Positions 12,476-25,741 of a stretch of DNA of 64,000 nt are shown piece by piece. The stretch is from Ypsolopha sequella (Eukaryota; Arthropoda; Insecta; Lepidoptera; Ypsolophidae): the NCBI GenBank assembly GCA_934047225.1, contig OW203989.1, positions 8,841,977 to 8,905,976 on the forward strand. Direction: 5' to 3'. The translations under genes were made by a program, and so were the position numbers. A model generated the notes under the pieces. The model saw nothing but the letters and a program-made list of their open reading frames with translations, did not search any database and was not told where the DNA came from. How positions within the stretch are numbered: position 1 is the first letter of the stretch; each line of letters opens with the position of its first letter.

Positions 12476-13138
12476 CGTTCTCGCAATACTACGGACGCTC
12501 TCCGCTCTATGCGCGGCTACCTCTTATATCAGTCAGTCAGTGTGACGTCGCGAACTATTTCATAGATCTAAGTGATCTTTCGATTCGATAAGCTACGAGA
12601 TCGTAAATTATTTGCACGTTTGAATAAATTTTTGCAAGCTCCGATATCTCATTAATATCTAATTTTAAGGATTTTTTGCTAGGTTTGAATCGTTCGCTCG
12701 GGATTTCTATTTCAACAATACAGCTAGATTACTTTCCGTGATAGTGGTTTTTTGGTCGCTTTATTGAGGCCGTTTTGTGGAACAAAGACTTTCCTTAGAT
12801 TCAGTGGCCATCGTCATTTGAAGCTTTCACTATTTTAAGCTAGTCTGACTTTTAATGGATACTTCCTCTAAGAACTATTCCTACCCATTCGATCTAATAT
12901 CTGTAGCGACATAAATAATGAATGTGCTAGATCCATCCATATTTGAAGCCAAGTAGTAGACAGATTCGTATTAGGTGTCGTCGTACTGAATTTAAAATAA
13001 AACTTTCGGCCTGAGAAAACCTACCTACTTTATTCATATTTTTTATTTTCACCAGGAAATGTATCAAGGCCGCAAAACGATCAGGAACTCTCATGGACAA
13101 GCTAGAACAACCGTAATGTTACCGTTCACATTTCATAT

Positions 13139-13592
13139 ACAGGTTGCTTGGAAATTCGACCTATTCCTTGAAAGGAGTTATACTAGAGACCACTTCCAAC
13201 AAATTGAGCTCTATAAACTAGGGGTCGAAAATGAATGGTCTCCGAGTTACGGAGGTTTTTAAGATATTTTTCAAACTTTTATACTTTTAACCAAAAACAA
13301 ATAATTTAAAATTAACTACTCCTCTCTCGGCACTTATTTGTTATTTTTCTGATTAATGATAAATGCGTGATCATGTATAAAAAAATACATGCCCTGAATT
13401 TCCATAATCTCAGAAATAATAGGTCTTAAGTGGAAAGAAGACCTTCTTTACTTTGTAATTTTTCCAATATCGATGTGTTTAACTTGAAAAAAAAATATTA
13501 TTTTCAACCCCTAGTTAATAGGCATTATTTGTTGGAATGGATCTCTAGTATAACTCCTTTCAAGGAACAGGTCGAATTTCCAAGCACCCTGT
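13139..13592. mobile_element. Long-TIR MITE downstream of the two-TM gene
   Basis: Left 'acaggttgcttggaaattcgacctattcc' and right 'ggaacaggtcgaatttccaagcaccctgt'; arms of about 95 bp including 'aggagttatactagaga'. Confidence 0.78.
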
Positions 13593-14554
13593 TTATGTAT
13601 TTCGTTGGTTGTTTGGACCAACCACAGACCTCTGTGCTGTCAACAGTAACATTATGTGTCAAAAAAACTGTGTTTGCTAAATATGAGTTACGTGAGTTAC
13701 TTACTAAAAATTTTTCTTTTCTTTATTTAGAAACTAGGTTCTTAATAAATCTAAAAGCACGATCACACCTAATACGTACGAAATCGTAAAATAAATGTAT
13801 AAAACTAATTGTGTTAAAACTGCCTACTAGATGCGAATTTATATTTAAAAATAAAAACTCATAAAAATAGATTTATAACTGACAATAATGATTGTTATCT
13901 GATGTATAACGTGTTATGACGTAATGTGTGTGCGTTATGATTTTATTACAATTCGTCCAACAACTTTAACTCGTGGAGTTGTATTGGTGGACAGAGACTG
14001 ATCTTTGCAAAGATATCGGTAGGGGTAGACGAAGGCATCAAGTTACTTATGTTATATCATACTTGATTCAAGTGTGACATGACATATGCTACTGACAACT
14101 AGCACCACATTAACTAAGAAGTCAAAAGCTGTCACTTCATCAGTAAAACTCCTTGTTAAATCTACCTATTAACGATGATGAATGTACCGAGTTTTAGTGA
14201 ATTAAAAAGTTCCAAAACGGATATTACCTAATTTATTATTAATAAAACGTAAAATGTATAAAATAATATATTACTAATAAAATATATACCCAAGTATTTT
14301 TAACCATGACCACAAATGCGAGTATATAGGTATGTAAGCGCTCGTACGATAGCTATGTAACCTGCCTTGACTTTCCATAGCATTATGGGTTTTATTTAAT
14401 TAAAAATAATTCACTAAAATTGAGTGCATATGCTACAAACTAAACGTCAAGGATGTAATGTTAGCTAATAAATAATGTACGGTTAGGGAAACTGAATTGT
14501 TTTCCTCTATGCTGAATTGTGATCCGCTAACGGTCATCGCACATTACAACGGAT

Positions 14555-14747
14555 CGGTACCAGACCACCTCAAAAGTTTTACGTACGTGTCATAATTGTA
14601 CTAGTGGACGGCGGGTGGACGGCGGCGGGACGACGGTGCGTCGACGACGATGGTGCTTAGCCCGCATGTCTTACCAGCAAAATGTCACGTACGCAGCACG
14701 ATTTAAAGCTCACATTTCAATGCGCACTTTGAGGTGGTCCGGTGCCG
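14555..14747. mobile_element. Short TIR element with GC-rich core
   Basis: Left 'cggtaccagaccacctcaaa' and right 'tttgaggtggtccggtgccg', 20-bp TIRs with one or two mismatches; the core has 'gacggcggcgggacgacgg'. Confidence 0.65.
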
Positions 14748-16189
14748 AGGCGTTATAATTTGCGACGACCTTAATCCAATAAAGACCTTATCGCAATAAA
14801 GACACCGTTATGACACATACAACATTTTGTTTACAGATGAAAGTTGTTAGTTGTGATACTTAGTGTGACAAGGTTCGCTGGGGTGATTCAGTTTCTCAGT
14901 ACATAACGTCAGTGTATAGAGAGCGAAACTGTATAACAGTGCGTTTTAATTTATAAGTATAAAATATACCTACAATACACAAACTGTGTACGCGTGCGTA
15001 TATAAGGCACAATATAGCAACTACTGTTTATAAATATATTATATATTTTAGACATATTTGCACCTTTAGTAGTGAAAAATATTATAATGTATATCTGCAG
15101 ATCTTAGCTAGTCGTAAACGAGAAATAAATATAAAATTAATTTATAAATAAACGTGACTTAGTTTTTTAAAATTAAGTTTCTATTTAAAATTAAGACGCA
15201 GAGAATATAAAGTACCTATTGTAAAAGATTTTGATTAGTTTTTTGTCAATTAGATCTATGTAATCAAATAAGTATAGTTTATTTGAATTGTTTAAGTCTA
15301 AGGATGGTCAATTACTGATTATTTTCAACACTTGCTTCGTTCTCGTACTAAATTACATATATGTAAGTATACTTATTTACTTTACCTTCTATTTAACCAC
15401 CAATCTGTGTGTTTATTAGTGTAACCCAATTTGTACAGAAAAATTACTTAACCTAAGAGTGGCCTAGATAAACTTTATGTTCCAATATTCCTAAACTTAA
15501 CACCAAAACTAAAATCTGTTTGAATAGACGTAACATTAAATGTTAAGAAAAAATGAGCTTCATATAGAAATACAGGCTTGTGTATTTACGTGTTGTGTAA
15601 TACAAATAACATACGAACACATTTACACCTACACACTCATACTCCCATCTTTGTCGCGTTTACATTTTTTCTATTCTACATATATCTATACTTATTTATT
15701 ATACTAACTTTCTTGAAAAATGTACACGTTTATCAATGAAAACTGGTCTATAGTTACTATTAACAAGGATGAAAAAATGCAAAAATATCTCTTTTTGGAA
15801 ATATACACGATTTTCACTGCGTTATAGGCCAGTTTTAATTTTAATAAAAATATAATTTTACTGCAACATATTTTGAGAGTGAACGTTGGAATTGTAAAAT
15901 ATAAATGTATTTTTTGATTGAATTGATAAAGCGCACATGAGCAAATCTGGGGACAGGGTTATCCACCTTTTTAAATTTTAAATGAAGGCAGAGGAATTTT
16001 CCTTCCCTTCTCTGCATTAGAATTGTTGTACGGCCATCTTGAGATCATCGCACGTGTAAACTATTAACTCCAGTTACTGACAAAATCTAAGTTCCATATT
16101 AAATCATAATCACGGGGAAAAGTTCCGCTTACCAACCTTACTTTTCGCTCTTATTTCGTAATGTTGTTGTAGCAAAGGCATCTACACAT

Positions 16190-17400
16190 TTTTACATTGC
16201 GACTATAGTGTACAATGCTACGTCGTCTCGCTTGTCTGAATAAATTGCTACGCCTCCGTAATGTGAAGTCTGTATTGCTACGCCATAGCTGTCAAACATT
16301 TAACGTAGCAATAATAAGCTATGTCGCTACGTCGTAGAAATGTAAATGTCTTCATTACTATGCCACTGTAGCAAAGAAAGTCCGTAATGTTACAACGTAG
16401 CTAGTAGGGTTGCCAACTCTAGGAATGAGATTTTCGGGATTTAGGAACCAAAATAAAATCGGGATTTCGTAAAAAAGATTCGTATCATAATAAAATAGAA
16501 AATTTGGAAAATTTCACAAACTAAAAATATTTCAACCAATAATATATACCTACTTATATTTGTGAATTTTCTTGACCAATAATCGTGAACATATTTAACA
16601 ATGTATTATAATTACTTACCTTAACTAAAATTTAGTCTATGCTAAAATTAAATTATATCTGATATTGAACTAAACATATTACGTAAAATTATTGTTCTTA
16701 AATTAATATTTGTTTTGGTATTTGGCGCATTTTATATAATTCCGTACGTAATCGAAAAATTCAGAACATGTTAGTTAAATGAAAAATTGGTCAATGTTGA
16801 AAATCGGGACAACTAGGGACACAGGGGCCTGAAATCGGGTTATCCCGATTAAATCGGGACCGTTGGCAACCCTAGTAGCTAGGGAACTGTTTACTTAGCA
16901 AGAACAAGCTACGTCGCTACGCCATGTCTACATTAAAATAAAGTCTATATTGCTACTACTTAGCTAGAGAACTGTTACCGTAGCAAGAACAAGCTCAACT
17001 CACCATCACGAGAAGCTGAAAAAATATAAACAGACTTTATACTGAGTACTGAGTAACAGCAAAAATCCGACGAATTAACATATTACGCAGCTTACTTCAC
17101 GAGTTACGTCACCCATGAACAATTCAACTTGGCCGGTCTATATATTTTTGTTTACAGTACTCGGCAGTAAATATCACATGAGCGAAGAGATTCGGCTTTA
17201 TAGAGCGTTATCTCTATCGCACTCAGGAATGACAGAGACGGCACTCTACGAAGCCGAAGCTAGCCTTCTTTTTAGCTTCTCAGGACGGCGAGTTTGTGTC
17301 GTTTTAGCAAGTACAGCGTATGTCGCCATGTTGTTCAAAGATATGCTGCTACGCTGTCGTAGCAAGTAGTCAGTATTGCTACGCCACGGTATCAAGTATG
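16190..17400. repeat. Degenerate 'gctacg' / 'gtagcaa' rich stretch
   Basis: Words such as 'tgctacgcc', 'gctacgtcg', 'agctaggg' and 'gtagcaagaacaagct' recur irregularly on both sides of the hAT insertion, e.g. 'gaactgtttacttagcaagaacaagcta' and 'gaactgttaccgtagcaagaacaagct'. No clean period; an old decayed repeat. Confidence 0.5.
16405..16874. mobile_element. hAT-type non-autonomous element
   Basis: The 470-bp element starts TAGGGTTGCC and ends with the exact inverse GGCAACCCTA. It is flanked on both sides by the identical 8-bp GTAGCTAG (16397-16404 and 16875-16882). Eight-bp target duplications and this TIR type are known hAT signatures. No transposase ORF inside. Confidence 0.85.
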
Positions 17401-17730
17401 TACAGTTTTACTTAGCGATGTGAGTGCTAATAACATTATAACATGAGATTTAGCTATTGAAGGTTCTAACAAAGGAGGAAATATTTCTAGGGCACATTGT
17501 GTATCGTTAACTGACCACAATCGAGAACAAAAAATATTATTGGCATATTTTTTTTACTTCCCTGTACTAAATGATTCAATCAACTGTCTCAATTCTGACG
17601 GAAGAGTGAAAAAAAGGTTCGCTCAATAAAATATTATTTACGGCGGAAAGTGGTCTTTTAGCGAAACTCAATCATCTCTTTTTGTTTCATTTTCAATTTT
17701 AATACTTTATAAACGTTGGAGACAATTAGT

Positions 17731-18081
17731 AAAATCGGCATTTTACAAACGGCGTCGTCGGTATCTAAACGCTTGCTATTTTGCAATTTGACGAATCTTA
17801 CAGTTCGGTATTTTATAATTTGCCTCAGCATATAGTAATTCTGTTATAAATATTGAGGGTCGCCTCGCTCCGCTCCGCTTCGCTCGGCTTCCTATATGTA
17901 TGTATGTAAACCTACATTTTTCGTGAAAGACTTTCGATTTCGGCTTTTTAGAAAAATACGAAGTCATTTTACAATTTGCCTTCGGCAAATCACAAGACAG
18001 AAAGCATTATACAATTTGCCGAAATTTCAAAACAGCGAGCGTTTAGAAACTGGCAACGTCGTTTATAAAATGCCGAATTTT
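17731..18081. mobile_element. Foldback MITE (AAAATCGGCATTTTA type)
   Basis: Left 'aaaatcggcattttacaaacggcgtcgtcgg' and right 'caacgtcgtttataaaatgccgaatttta'; 'ctaaacgcttgctattttg' is also mirrored. Confidence 0.72.
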
Positions 18082-18637
18082 ACTTTTTACCTGACACGTA
18101 TATAAAACTGAAGTTTGAATAAATTGTAAAAAGGAAAATTCATTCATCAAAAACATAGACCATTTTTTTAAATGAAAAATCTATCACAGTATAAACTCAT
18201 GAATTTGTCATAAATTTATTAAATAACACCAATTATTTGCTACCTCTATTACTTTAACGAGTTGCCTAGGGACATGTTCGAAATCTCCAAAGTGTTGAGA
18301 AATAAACATGAATACAAGTTATTGTCGTAAAAGATTAATTTATAAGCCTTTGGTTACTTATTTACTGAACGTGATTTCAAAGCTAGTCTTACATGTTTCA
18401 ACAAATCTTTATGTATAAGTGTAATGAACTGTCTTCTTTAAAGCTTCAATGTGCAGAAAAATAATTCTAAAAAAAAACACTTTAAAAAATTATCATTGAT
18501 ACTGTGCTTCCAAACCTTATTGTTTTCTACAGTTGCTTTGTTTGAGTAGTTTGGTCATTAAAATTAATTTACCATTCTAGCTATCTACTAAAGACAACTA
18601 TATCACTATCAACAATATGTTAATAATCGTTTAAAAG

Positions 18638-18953
18638 CGATTTAGCAGTCGGATTGTGAAAACCCGCCTTTTTCTAATGAATCTAAACATAACACTTATA
18701 ATCAAAATTTACTCAATATTTCCTTTACAAAACCTTATTAAACTGTCATCGCAAAGTTTCGATTGTTCTGTAAATGGTGTCTGTAAATGAGAATTTTAAA
18801 ATTTTTATTTATTGATACCAATGGAAACTTTGCTATGGCAGCATACACAATACATATGTGATAAGGTTTTTTGAGGAACTATTGAATAAATTTTGAATTT
18901 AAGGTTTCTGTTTCGATTAAAGGCGGGTTTTTCACAATACGGCTGCTAAACGC
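18638..18953. mobile_element. Foldback MITE (CAGTCGGATTGTGAAAAACCCGCC type)
   Basis: Left 'gcgatttagcagtcggattgtgaaaacccgcc' and right 'ggcgggtttttcacaatacggctgctaaacgc'. A half-copy with the left end and 'tgtcatcgcaaagtttcca' is at about 2887-3070. Confidence 0.75.
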
Positions 18954-19271
18954 GTCTGAAAATCACAATCTTGTTTTACTTGTACTTAATTTATTATGCC
19001 TATTTTCATCTGTAAAATACTATTGCAACATTATCACAAAATCAATTTCAAACAGAGGGCTAACCCGGATTACGTAGCAACCGCCCTTTTCATAAAGTTC
19101 ACAAATTATAAGTAGGCTGAACTCTTTAAAATTGCACTTTTTTTTTATTGCGGGGCGTCACTTCTGTTTGTTTTTTGTAGCTAAAAACGTAAAATACATA
19201 TTTTTCTTTTTTTTTCTACAAAATTTAGGGGTGCCACCCGCAATTTTTGAAATGTAAACATTCACGGGGTA

Positions 19272-19396
19272 ACTACAAAACGGTGTTTATCTTCAGACAG
19301 TGTTTAAATCTGTTGCTGTCACTCTTTTACAATATGAAGAAAAAGGCGACAGCAACAGATTTAAACACTATCTTAAGTTAAACACCATTTTGTAGT
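19272..19396. mobile_element. Short foldback element, 125 bp
   Basis: 'actacaaaacggtgttt ... agtgtttaaatctgttgctgtc' mirrored by 'gacagcaacagatttaaacact ... aacaccattttgtagt'. Confidence 0.78.
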
Positions 19397-21057
19397 AACA
19401 CCTTCAGGGTTTTTATTTTTATTTCAAACGTTAATAACTAAAAACTGTTAGTATATGATTGCAATATTTGAATCAGCCAACTGTACTCGTAAGTATGGCT
19501 TGTTTGTTCGCTTAGCTTCACAGATAATAAAAACTTCATATCTTACAATGTACATAGCAACAAAATGCGCTCGTTACCTGCTTGGTTAGGAACAGCAGCC
19601 CCCGATTGTAAATACACACACATGTAACATTACACAAAACCCAACTCAACTTTCTGAACAACTATTCAAAAGAGACCTAAGCGCAAATAAAAAATAACTC
19701 TTACTAATAGGTTACCTATGAAATTGCAGTTTTGTATAGAGAATTTGAATGAAACTCAATTTTCAGTACTAACATTTTTGAATTTTTTTAGGAATGACAA
19801 ATAAAAATTTCATAATTTCTTTTGTGTGTAAATGAGACAACATTAAGCTAGCAACATTAATTCAATTTTTGTAAGGTGTGTTCTTTATTTAAATAAATTA
19901 TTACGAATCTTATCATGGAAACGGATGGCATTTAGGACGAAATGTTTTTGAAAATTCAATTTTAGTTATCAAACTGACAATAAAAACAAAATTTAATAAG
20001 TAGATGTAAAACCTTGAAATCAAATTTTAAACAAAAAACAATGGAAATAGCTATCGAATTACAAGAATTATCAACTCATGAATCTGTAAGAAAATTTCGG
20101 CAATCTCATAGGTTATACCTATTATTTTAAACTCAAAAATTAATTTCGTAAGGGCAGATAAGTCTATTTTTTGCCGGTCTCTTTAGGTTTTTGTTTTTGT
20201 CTAATTAGAAGAGTACATATATAAATATAGGTATAGTTTAATTTAATGCTACACCCGGTATATATATTTGTAGAGGATTTTGTATACGTTTATAGATAGC
20301 GCATTTGCTTTCTAAAATGGATATAAGTAATCAAAGTTATATCAGTTACAAAGCGTTGAAATACGGTCGAAAGGTCCTATGGTAGCCTGTTTTAGTAAAC
20401 AAAATATATTATACTGACACACATTTCTTTCTATGCAATGGTATTTCACAGAACTGCTACACCTATGCTTTTGCAATGAAGCATGTTTTGGGATTGAAAG
20501 TTCCTAAGTTATTTGTTTTAACGAAGCTTGTACATCGAAATTTCCAGCTTCAGCTATGTTGTTTCTTGTATTTTTAAATAGGTATATGGTGCAAAAATAT
20601 TATAACCACAAGCATAATATTAAAACACTGTGATTTAAATGTTATTTAAAGCGAGATTTTTAATGAAATAAAAGTGATGTATTATTATAAAGGATGTGTT
20701 GATCGTTTTCTTAAAGAGTATAAGAAATATATTTAGGTTTTCGTATTCAAGATAAACTTAGTGTCATAGAGCTCAAAGACGGTAAAAGTTTTATATGAAA
20801 GAGCAATGTTATTGTAATAATATAATTTACAGAGTTTGTTCGTATTAATATATATTATTATTGTTAGATATATAATTTGTTCATACCCTGTATCATAAAG
20901 TTCATTACATTGTTTTAATTATTTATAGGCATTGGTGCATATCATGTGTATAGAGCAGATGATTAATCGAATAAATTAGAATGAAAAATATAGCTGTTGA
21001 TTGCAATGTTTTATTTTAATACCCTATTAACTCAAATATAAAGGTCGAACTGCATCA
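19397..21057. other. Intergenic, nothing recognised
   Basis: Strongly AT-rich, no frame above 60 codons and no clear inverted or direct repeat. Confidence 0.45.
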
Positions 21058-21463
21058 CAGCGGCGCAGCGTGGCGTGGCGTGGCAACAGGGCGTGGCGTG
21101 GCAGCGAAGCGGCGCGGCCAAAACAATATTTTTTTCCATTGATCTATATGACCGGCGCGGCGGCGCGATTTGATGAAAACAAACTAAAACCAAGGTTTCT
21201 AATCTCATTAAAATTTGAATTTGAAATTTGCGACCGAACGACACATTCGAAGCTCATTCCATCGCCTCGCGCTTGACAACAGCTGCGAGCCTCCTACCAC
21301 AGAACTGTGTGCGTGCGGCAATAAGCAACACTCGTCACTCAGATAGCGATAATATTTATAAACTCTCCCCAAACAGACTACAACGTCGCGGCAGCGGAGC
21401 GGCGCGGTGCGATAGGACGTGCCGTGCCGCTCCGCTCTAGTGCGGTTCAACCTTAAAAGCTTC

Positions 21464-21695
21464 GGCACACAGAAAGCGGGGCAAAAGCGGAGCGCGATGA
21501 TAGCGCGGCATCAGCAGGCAACTTACTATGGCTGTATATGAGAGATGCCACACAGAAAGCGGGGCAGTAGCGGAGCGTCACGTCGCGCTTTCCGTGTAGC
21601 GTCTCTCATGTACTTCCATAGTAATTCGCACGCCAACGCGCACGCTATCATCGCGACCCGCTACTGCCCCACTGCAGCCCCGCTTTCTGTGTGCC
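21464..21695. mobile_element. TIR element with GGCACACAGAAAGCGGGG ends
   Basis: Left 'ggcacacagaaagcggggca' and right 'tgcagccccgctttctgtgtgcc'; an internal direct copy of the end is at 21548. Preceded by a GC-rich stretch of 'gcggcgcgg' and 'gtggcgtgg' motifs from 21058. The ORFs across it are not credible genes. Confidence 0.65.
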
Positions 21696-21836
21696 TTAAG
21701 AGGATGGCATACCCTAGCAACTTTTTTTATTACCCGTCCAGCACAATAAGTCTAATGGAAAAGACCTTATTTGCTTTTCATAGAGGCGATTATATGTTGG
21801 CTCTTTGGCCTCTTGTTCTTGGACGCGTAATACTAG

Positions 21837-22200
21837 TGATCACGCAGCGAAACAACAAATTGGTGTGTTTTTAGCTAATACTGAAATTTTGTAGGGAAAA
21901 AAATATTGGATTTAGGTAACATCCCTTCATATTTCTATTGCCTATTTTATAAAATAAAATCAAGTTGATCTCTTAACCGCGTCTTTGAAACGAACGTTTG
22001 AAAACCAAAAAAAAAGAGGGTGGAAAACTTTTTTTTTGTTGACAAAAGTATAAATCTTAAAACATTGTTTATAGGTGGAATCCCTAGATAAAAGATCGAT
22101 AAATCAAATATATTTTCTTCAATATGTGGAGAGACCTAGTTTCTTCCAATGAACTCTTGAAAACCTGGTGTTGTTGATGTTCTAGCGTCAGGTGTCCCGT
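21837..22200 (+). repeat. Dispersed repeat, copy 2
   Basis: Same order of blocks as 6414-6745, about 80% identical, with an extra 'tggaaaactttttttttgttgac' segment. Confidence 0.75.
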
Positions 22201-24440
22201 TAAAGGTATCTAGAAAATAAAAGACAGCACGTAACACGTGATATATACTTTATTAAACTTTACCGTAATATTTCAATGAACATAAACGAATACCAGTACT
22301 AGTAGTTACATCAATTATTGCGGAATTCTTAAAATAAATCACAATGAAACTTTAAACGAAGACGTTCTGGTTTACGACAAATGTTTCAGTGCTTTGATTA
22401 CTTGAGCACATATCTTTAGTAAATTTCATATTTTCTTGCGCTTTTTCCACGAGTAGGTCGCATTAAATATATTGTAATGTGTGTAAAAACTCGCGTGAAC
22501 AGACACAATGTAACTCTGAAGTATTATATTGTTTGTTAACCTGTTTGATGACCTGCCAACTGTTTAACCGGTACAATGTCGTCATTTTCAAGGCAATACG
22601 TTGCAGCATTACCACCAACCATAGACGAATACAGCCTACAGACTCCTCATAACAGGCCACCGATTTCTGTCAACACATCTGACTGAACCAGCAGATACAA
22701 TTCGTCACTCCAAAATTATATGTTTCGGTAGGCCAAACCAAAATGGCTTCTATATTCATAACGTTCGAGTCTTCGTCTTCGGGAAAGATAAGTTTGTGGC
22801 GCTATACGTAAGATTGGAAGAGCCACTAGGATTGCAGTATCCCGTTTCGATTGTTGACAAAATTATTTGTACGCAAGATGTTGAACAATAGACGTCTTTC
22901 TGGGTTGTATTGTCTATGCCACAAACAATGGCCGTTTGAGATTCGCCTTCAAAATGCCGCAATTGTGTCAATCAAACAATATGCATGTAATCAACCACAA
23001 TAATTCTAACTTTTAATTATAATGTACTTTTAAATTATGAATTTCTTAAAAACCATTTCCTAATGCAATTTAATTAACTGTTAAATTTACAATTACAATA
23101 AAGCCTACTTTTAATCCGAATCAAAAGACCTTAGGAATAAAAAATGGCGACCGGATGTATCTAGCTCTTACTAAAACACCATTTCGTCTATATTCGTACA
23201 TGGAAATACAGACAGAATTAAAAACAATAGCAGTCAATATGTAATATTGTCGACCGCTCAAATCTCATACTTTGACGTAAATATGTCAGGTGCGTGTTTT
23301 GTCTATGCTGACAGTACAGCCCATAGATGTCCAAGTCTCATGCCAATCAAGTCTATGTTACAGCCAAAGCGGGTAGACATTTTAAATTCCAAGGTATTTT
23401 AACTCAAGTTATACTTTTTTTCTATCTAATTTATTTTGAGATCACAATAAGACCTTCACGTAGAGAGGATTTTGTTATCTTTACATTGTTTTGTCATTGA
23501 CCAAAGATATCAATTTGGACTTCAGTGTTTTACAGACAATTCTTTTTTTAATACACCTGCTCAAAATATGCTAGATTCTGTGCCTGTATAGCGTGCGCAA
23601 AGTTAGTCAAAATCAAAAGTTTTTAGTTTTGAATGTGTGCAAATTTTTAGTTTTGAATGTGTGCAAATTTTTAGTTTTGAATGTGTGCAAATTTTTTCTT
23701 TGACTCTATTGCTAAAGTACGACTGTGCCATCTAGGAATCTTATTTACCACTAAAATTGACAGAAGGAAAAACGCTCATTTTGTCATTGCTTCATGTCAT
23801 TTTTCGCAGATGTATTAAAAACGTCGTGCGGGTGTCGATATTTCTCGTCCCGACTGTTTTTGGTCATCATTGAATATTAAATCAGTCGTGACTTGAAATA
23901 TCGACCATCTCGCACTAGCATCAAAATGTACTATTCAGGATCATGTCTAATTTCTGATCAATTCATTTCACTCTGATAAATTGATCAATGAGGCCTTGGG
24001 CAAAAAAATGTTTGATGCAAAATAAATTAGAACAGTGGAGACCACATCATGCGATACACTTGCAGTACGAAATTAGCCCCTACAGAGAAGAATATAAGAT
24101 AGGTACAAAGTCCAATGTGTCTTACTTGATGCGGTCTCCACTATACACCCGAACGTAGTAAATTCAACATTAAATTTTAAGATATCACTTTCGCATAGCC
24201 TCCAAACATTCTATTCCGCATGTACATTAAATATGTAATACGACAATCATATACTAGAACTAATTTTATACAAAAATACACACATATCTAATATGAAAAA
24301 TAACGTTTTGGAGTTGGTGAGACTTAGATTGAGAATGAATATTATTAAAATCATGGACGTTTATATTTTAACATCAATTAAATACTATTTAAAACATCTC
24401 TATTGGAGATCACTATGAATTTCTAATTAACTGGTATCTA
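22201..24440. other. Intergenic, no confident gene
   Basis: Two minus-strand frames of 65-71 codons (22463-22660, 22756-22971) show no homology I can name and lack clear splice context. A short inverted repeat 'gtggagaccacatca ... tgatgcggtctccac' lies at 24037-24138. Confidence 0.4.
23619..23692 (+). repeat. Three tandem copies of a 24-bp unit
   Basis: 'ttttagttttgaatgtgtgcaaat' three times without change. Intergenic. Confidence 0.9.
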
Positions 24441-24810
24441 TATAAGGTGATATTAATTTATACAGACAAATTCATACTGAAGACTCAGTAAGTGCTCAGT
24501 ATCAAGTGAAATTTTAGTGAGATTTGCAAATAATAAATTTCGTGTTCCCTTCAAACACAAGCAGACTACTATGGGAGGTCAACATTTTATTTTTAGATAT
24601 TAGCAAAGTGTAATTGATCCGTTATACTGAAACTGATAAATTACCAAGACTCCAGTATGAATTTAACTGTATGTATAAATTAATGCCACTTTATACATAA
24701 TAATAAACTCCTTCCACCTCATATGTTTAAAGTCTCTAGACCACGTAAAATCCATCACCATTTTTATATATAGGATGTAAATAGACTATGAAACCACATG
24801 TTACATACAT

Positions 24811-24960
24811 ATATCACACCTGTCTCACAGAGGGGTAGGCAGAGACTACAGATTTCCATCTGCTACGATTCTGACACGCCGCTTTCACTTCTACCACATC
24901 CATCAATCTAGTAATACAAGCTCTTCTATTCCGGGTACTTTTGACTTTGCCCTTCTTCAA
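24811..24960 (+). repeat. Dispersed repeat ('cagagactacagatttcca')
   Basis: Matches 58105-58250 over about 145 bp with about 85% identity: 'gtaggcagagactacagatttcca ... atacaagctcttctat ... cttttgac'. Confidence 0.7.
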
Positions 24961-24961
24961 T

Positions 24962-25120
24962 AGTGTCGATTCGTTGTATGTAACACGATTCTTATTTGAC
25001 AGGATTAAACTTAATTTAAGCGTTGTCTTTTTCTTTATTTGTTGAAAAGACAAAGACAGGACGCTTTAAATAAGGTTAAGCCTGTCAATTAAGTTTAGTC
25101 GTGTTATACCGAATCGACGG
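24962..25120. mobile_element. Foldback MITE, family C copy 2
   Basis: Shares 'tcttatttgacaggatta', 'ttaagcgttgtct' and 'agtttagtcgtgttataccgaatcgac' with 36219-36422. The ends are diverged. Confidence 0.65.
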
Positions 25121-25741
25121 CATTTAGTCGCCAATAGGGATGCTTACTGTAAAATTAGTTCCGCATAGAGGGCACTGTGTGTTTGTCTGTTAGCTTGTCA
25201 GTTCACATACAAATAATATAATAATTTCTTATTTTCATTGAAAAGTTAAAGCAATGGGTGTTTGTGTGGCTTTTAGATGCAAATGAATTGGAACTTGAAC
25301 GACAAGGTCTTCTTTCTTTCCCCGCAGCGAAAAACCTCTTTTCTTTAACTCCTCCTTCAACTGTGCGATACGCCAGGTAGAATACATGACGAATACACCA
25401 ACAAAAAAGGGCGTAAGTCTCTAGAAATGTGGAATGCAAAAATAACATCTACCAGCGTCTTTTACAAGAGCGTGATAAGACACAAACACTCAGCGCCATC
25501 TATCGTAAAAGCTTTCTTTCCCATTTTCCCATTCGCTCGGCATACTTCCTTATACGGCGGTCCAGTTGAGCTGTACCTTCCATTTTCCATTATGTATTTT
25601 CATTAATCCTCTCTATATAACCAAATGTTCTGCTGATCACACTGAAGAGCTTTCCCAAAGAAACTTAGGGCGGAAATAAAAAAATAGTTTCTTGTTTAAT
25701 TTAATAACCTCCTGTAAATATTGTATGGGGAGGTCCATTTT

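Noticed and set aside
21032..21468. Overlapping GC-rich ORFs on both strands
   Set aside because: By-products of 'gcggcgcgg' repeats beside a TIR element.
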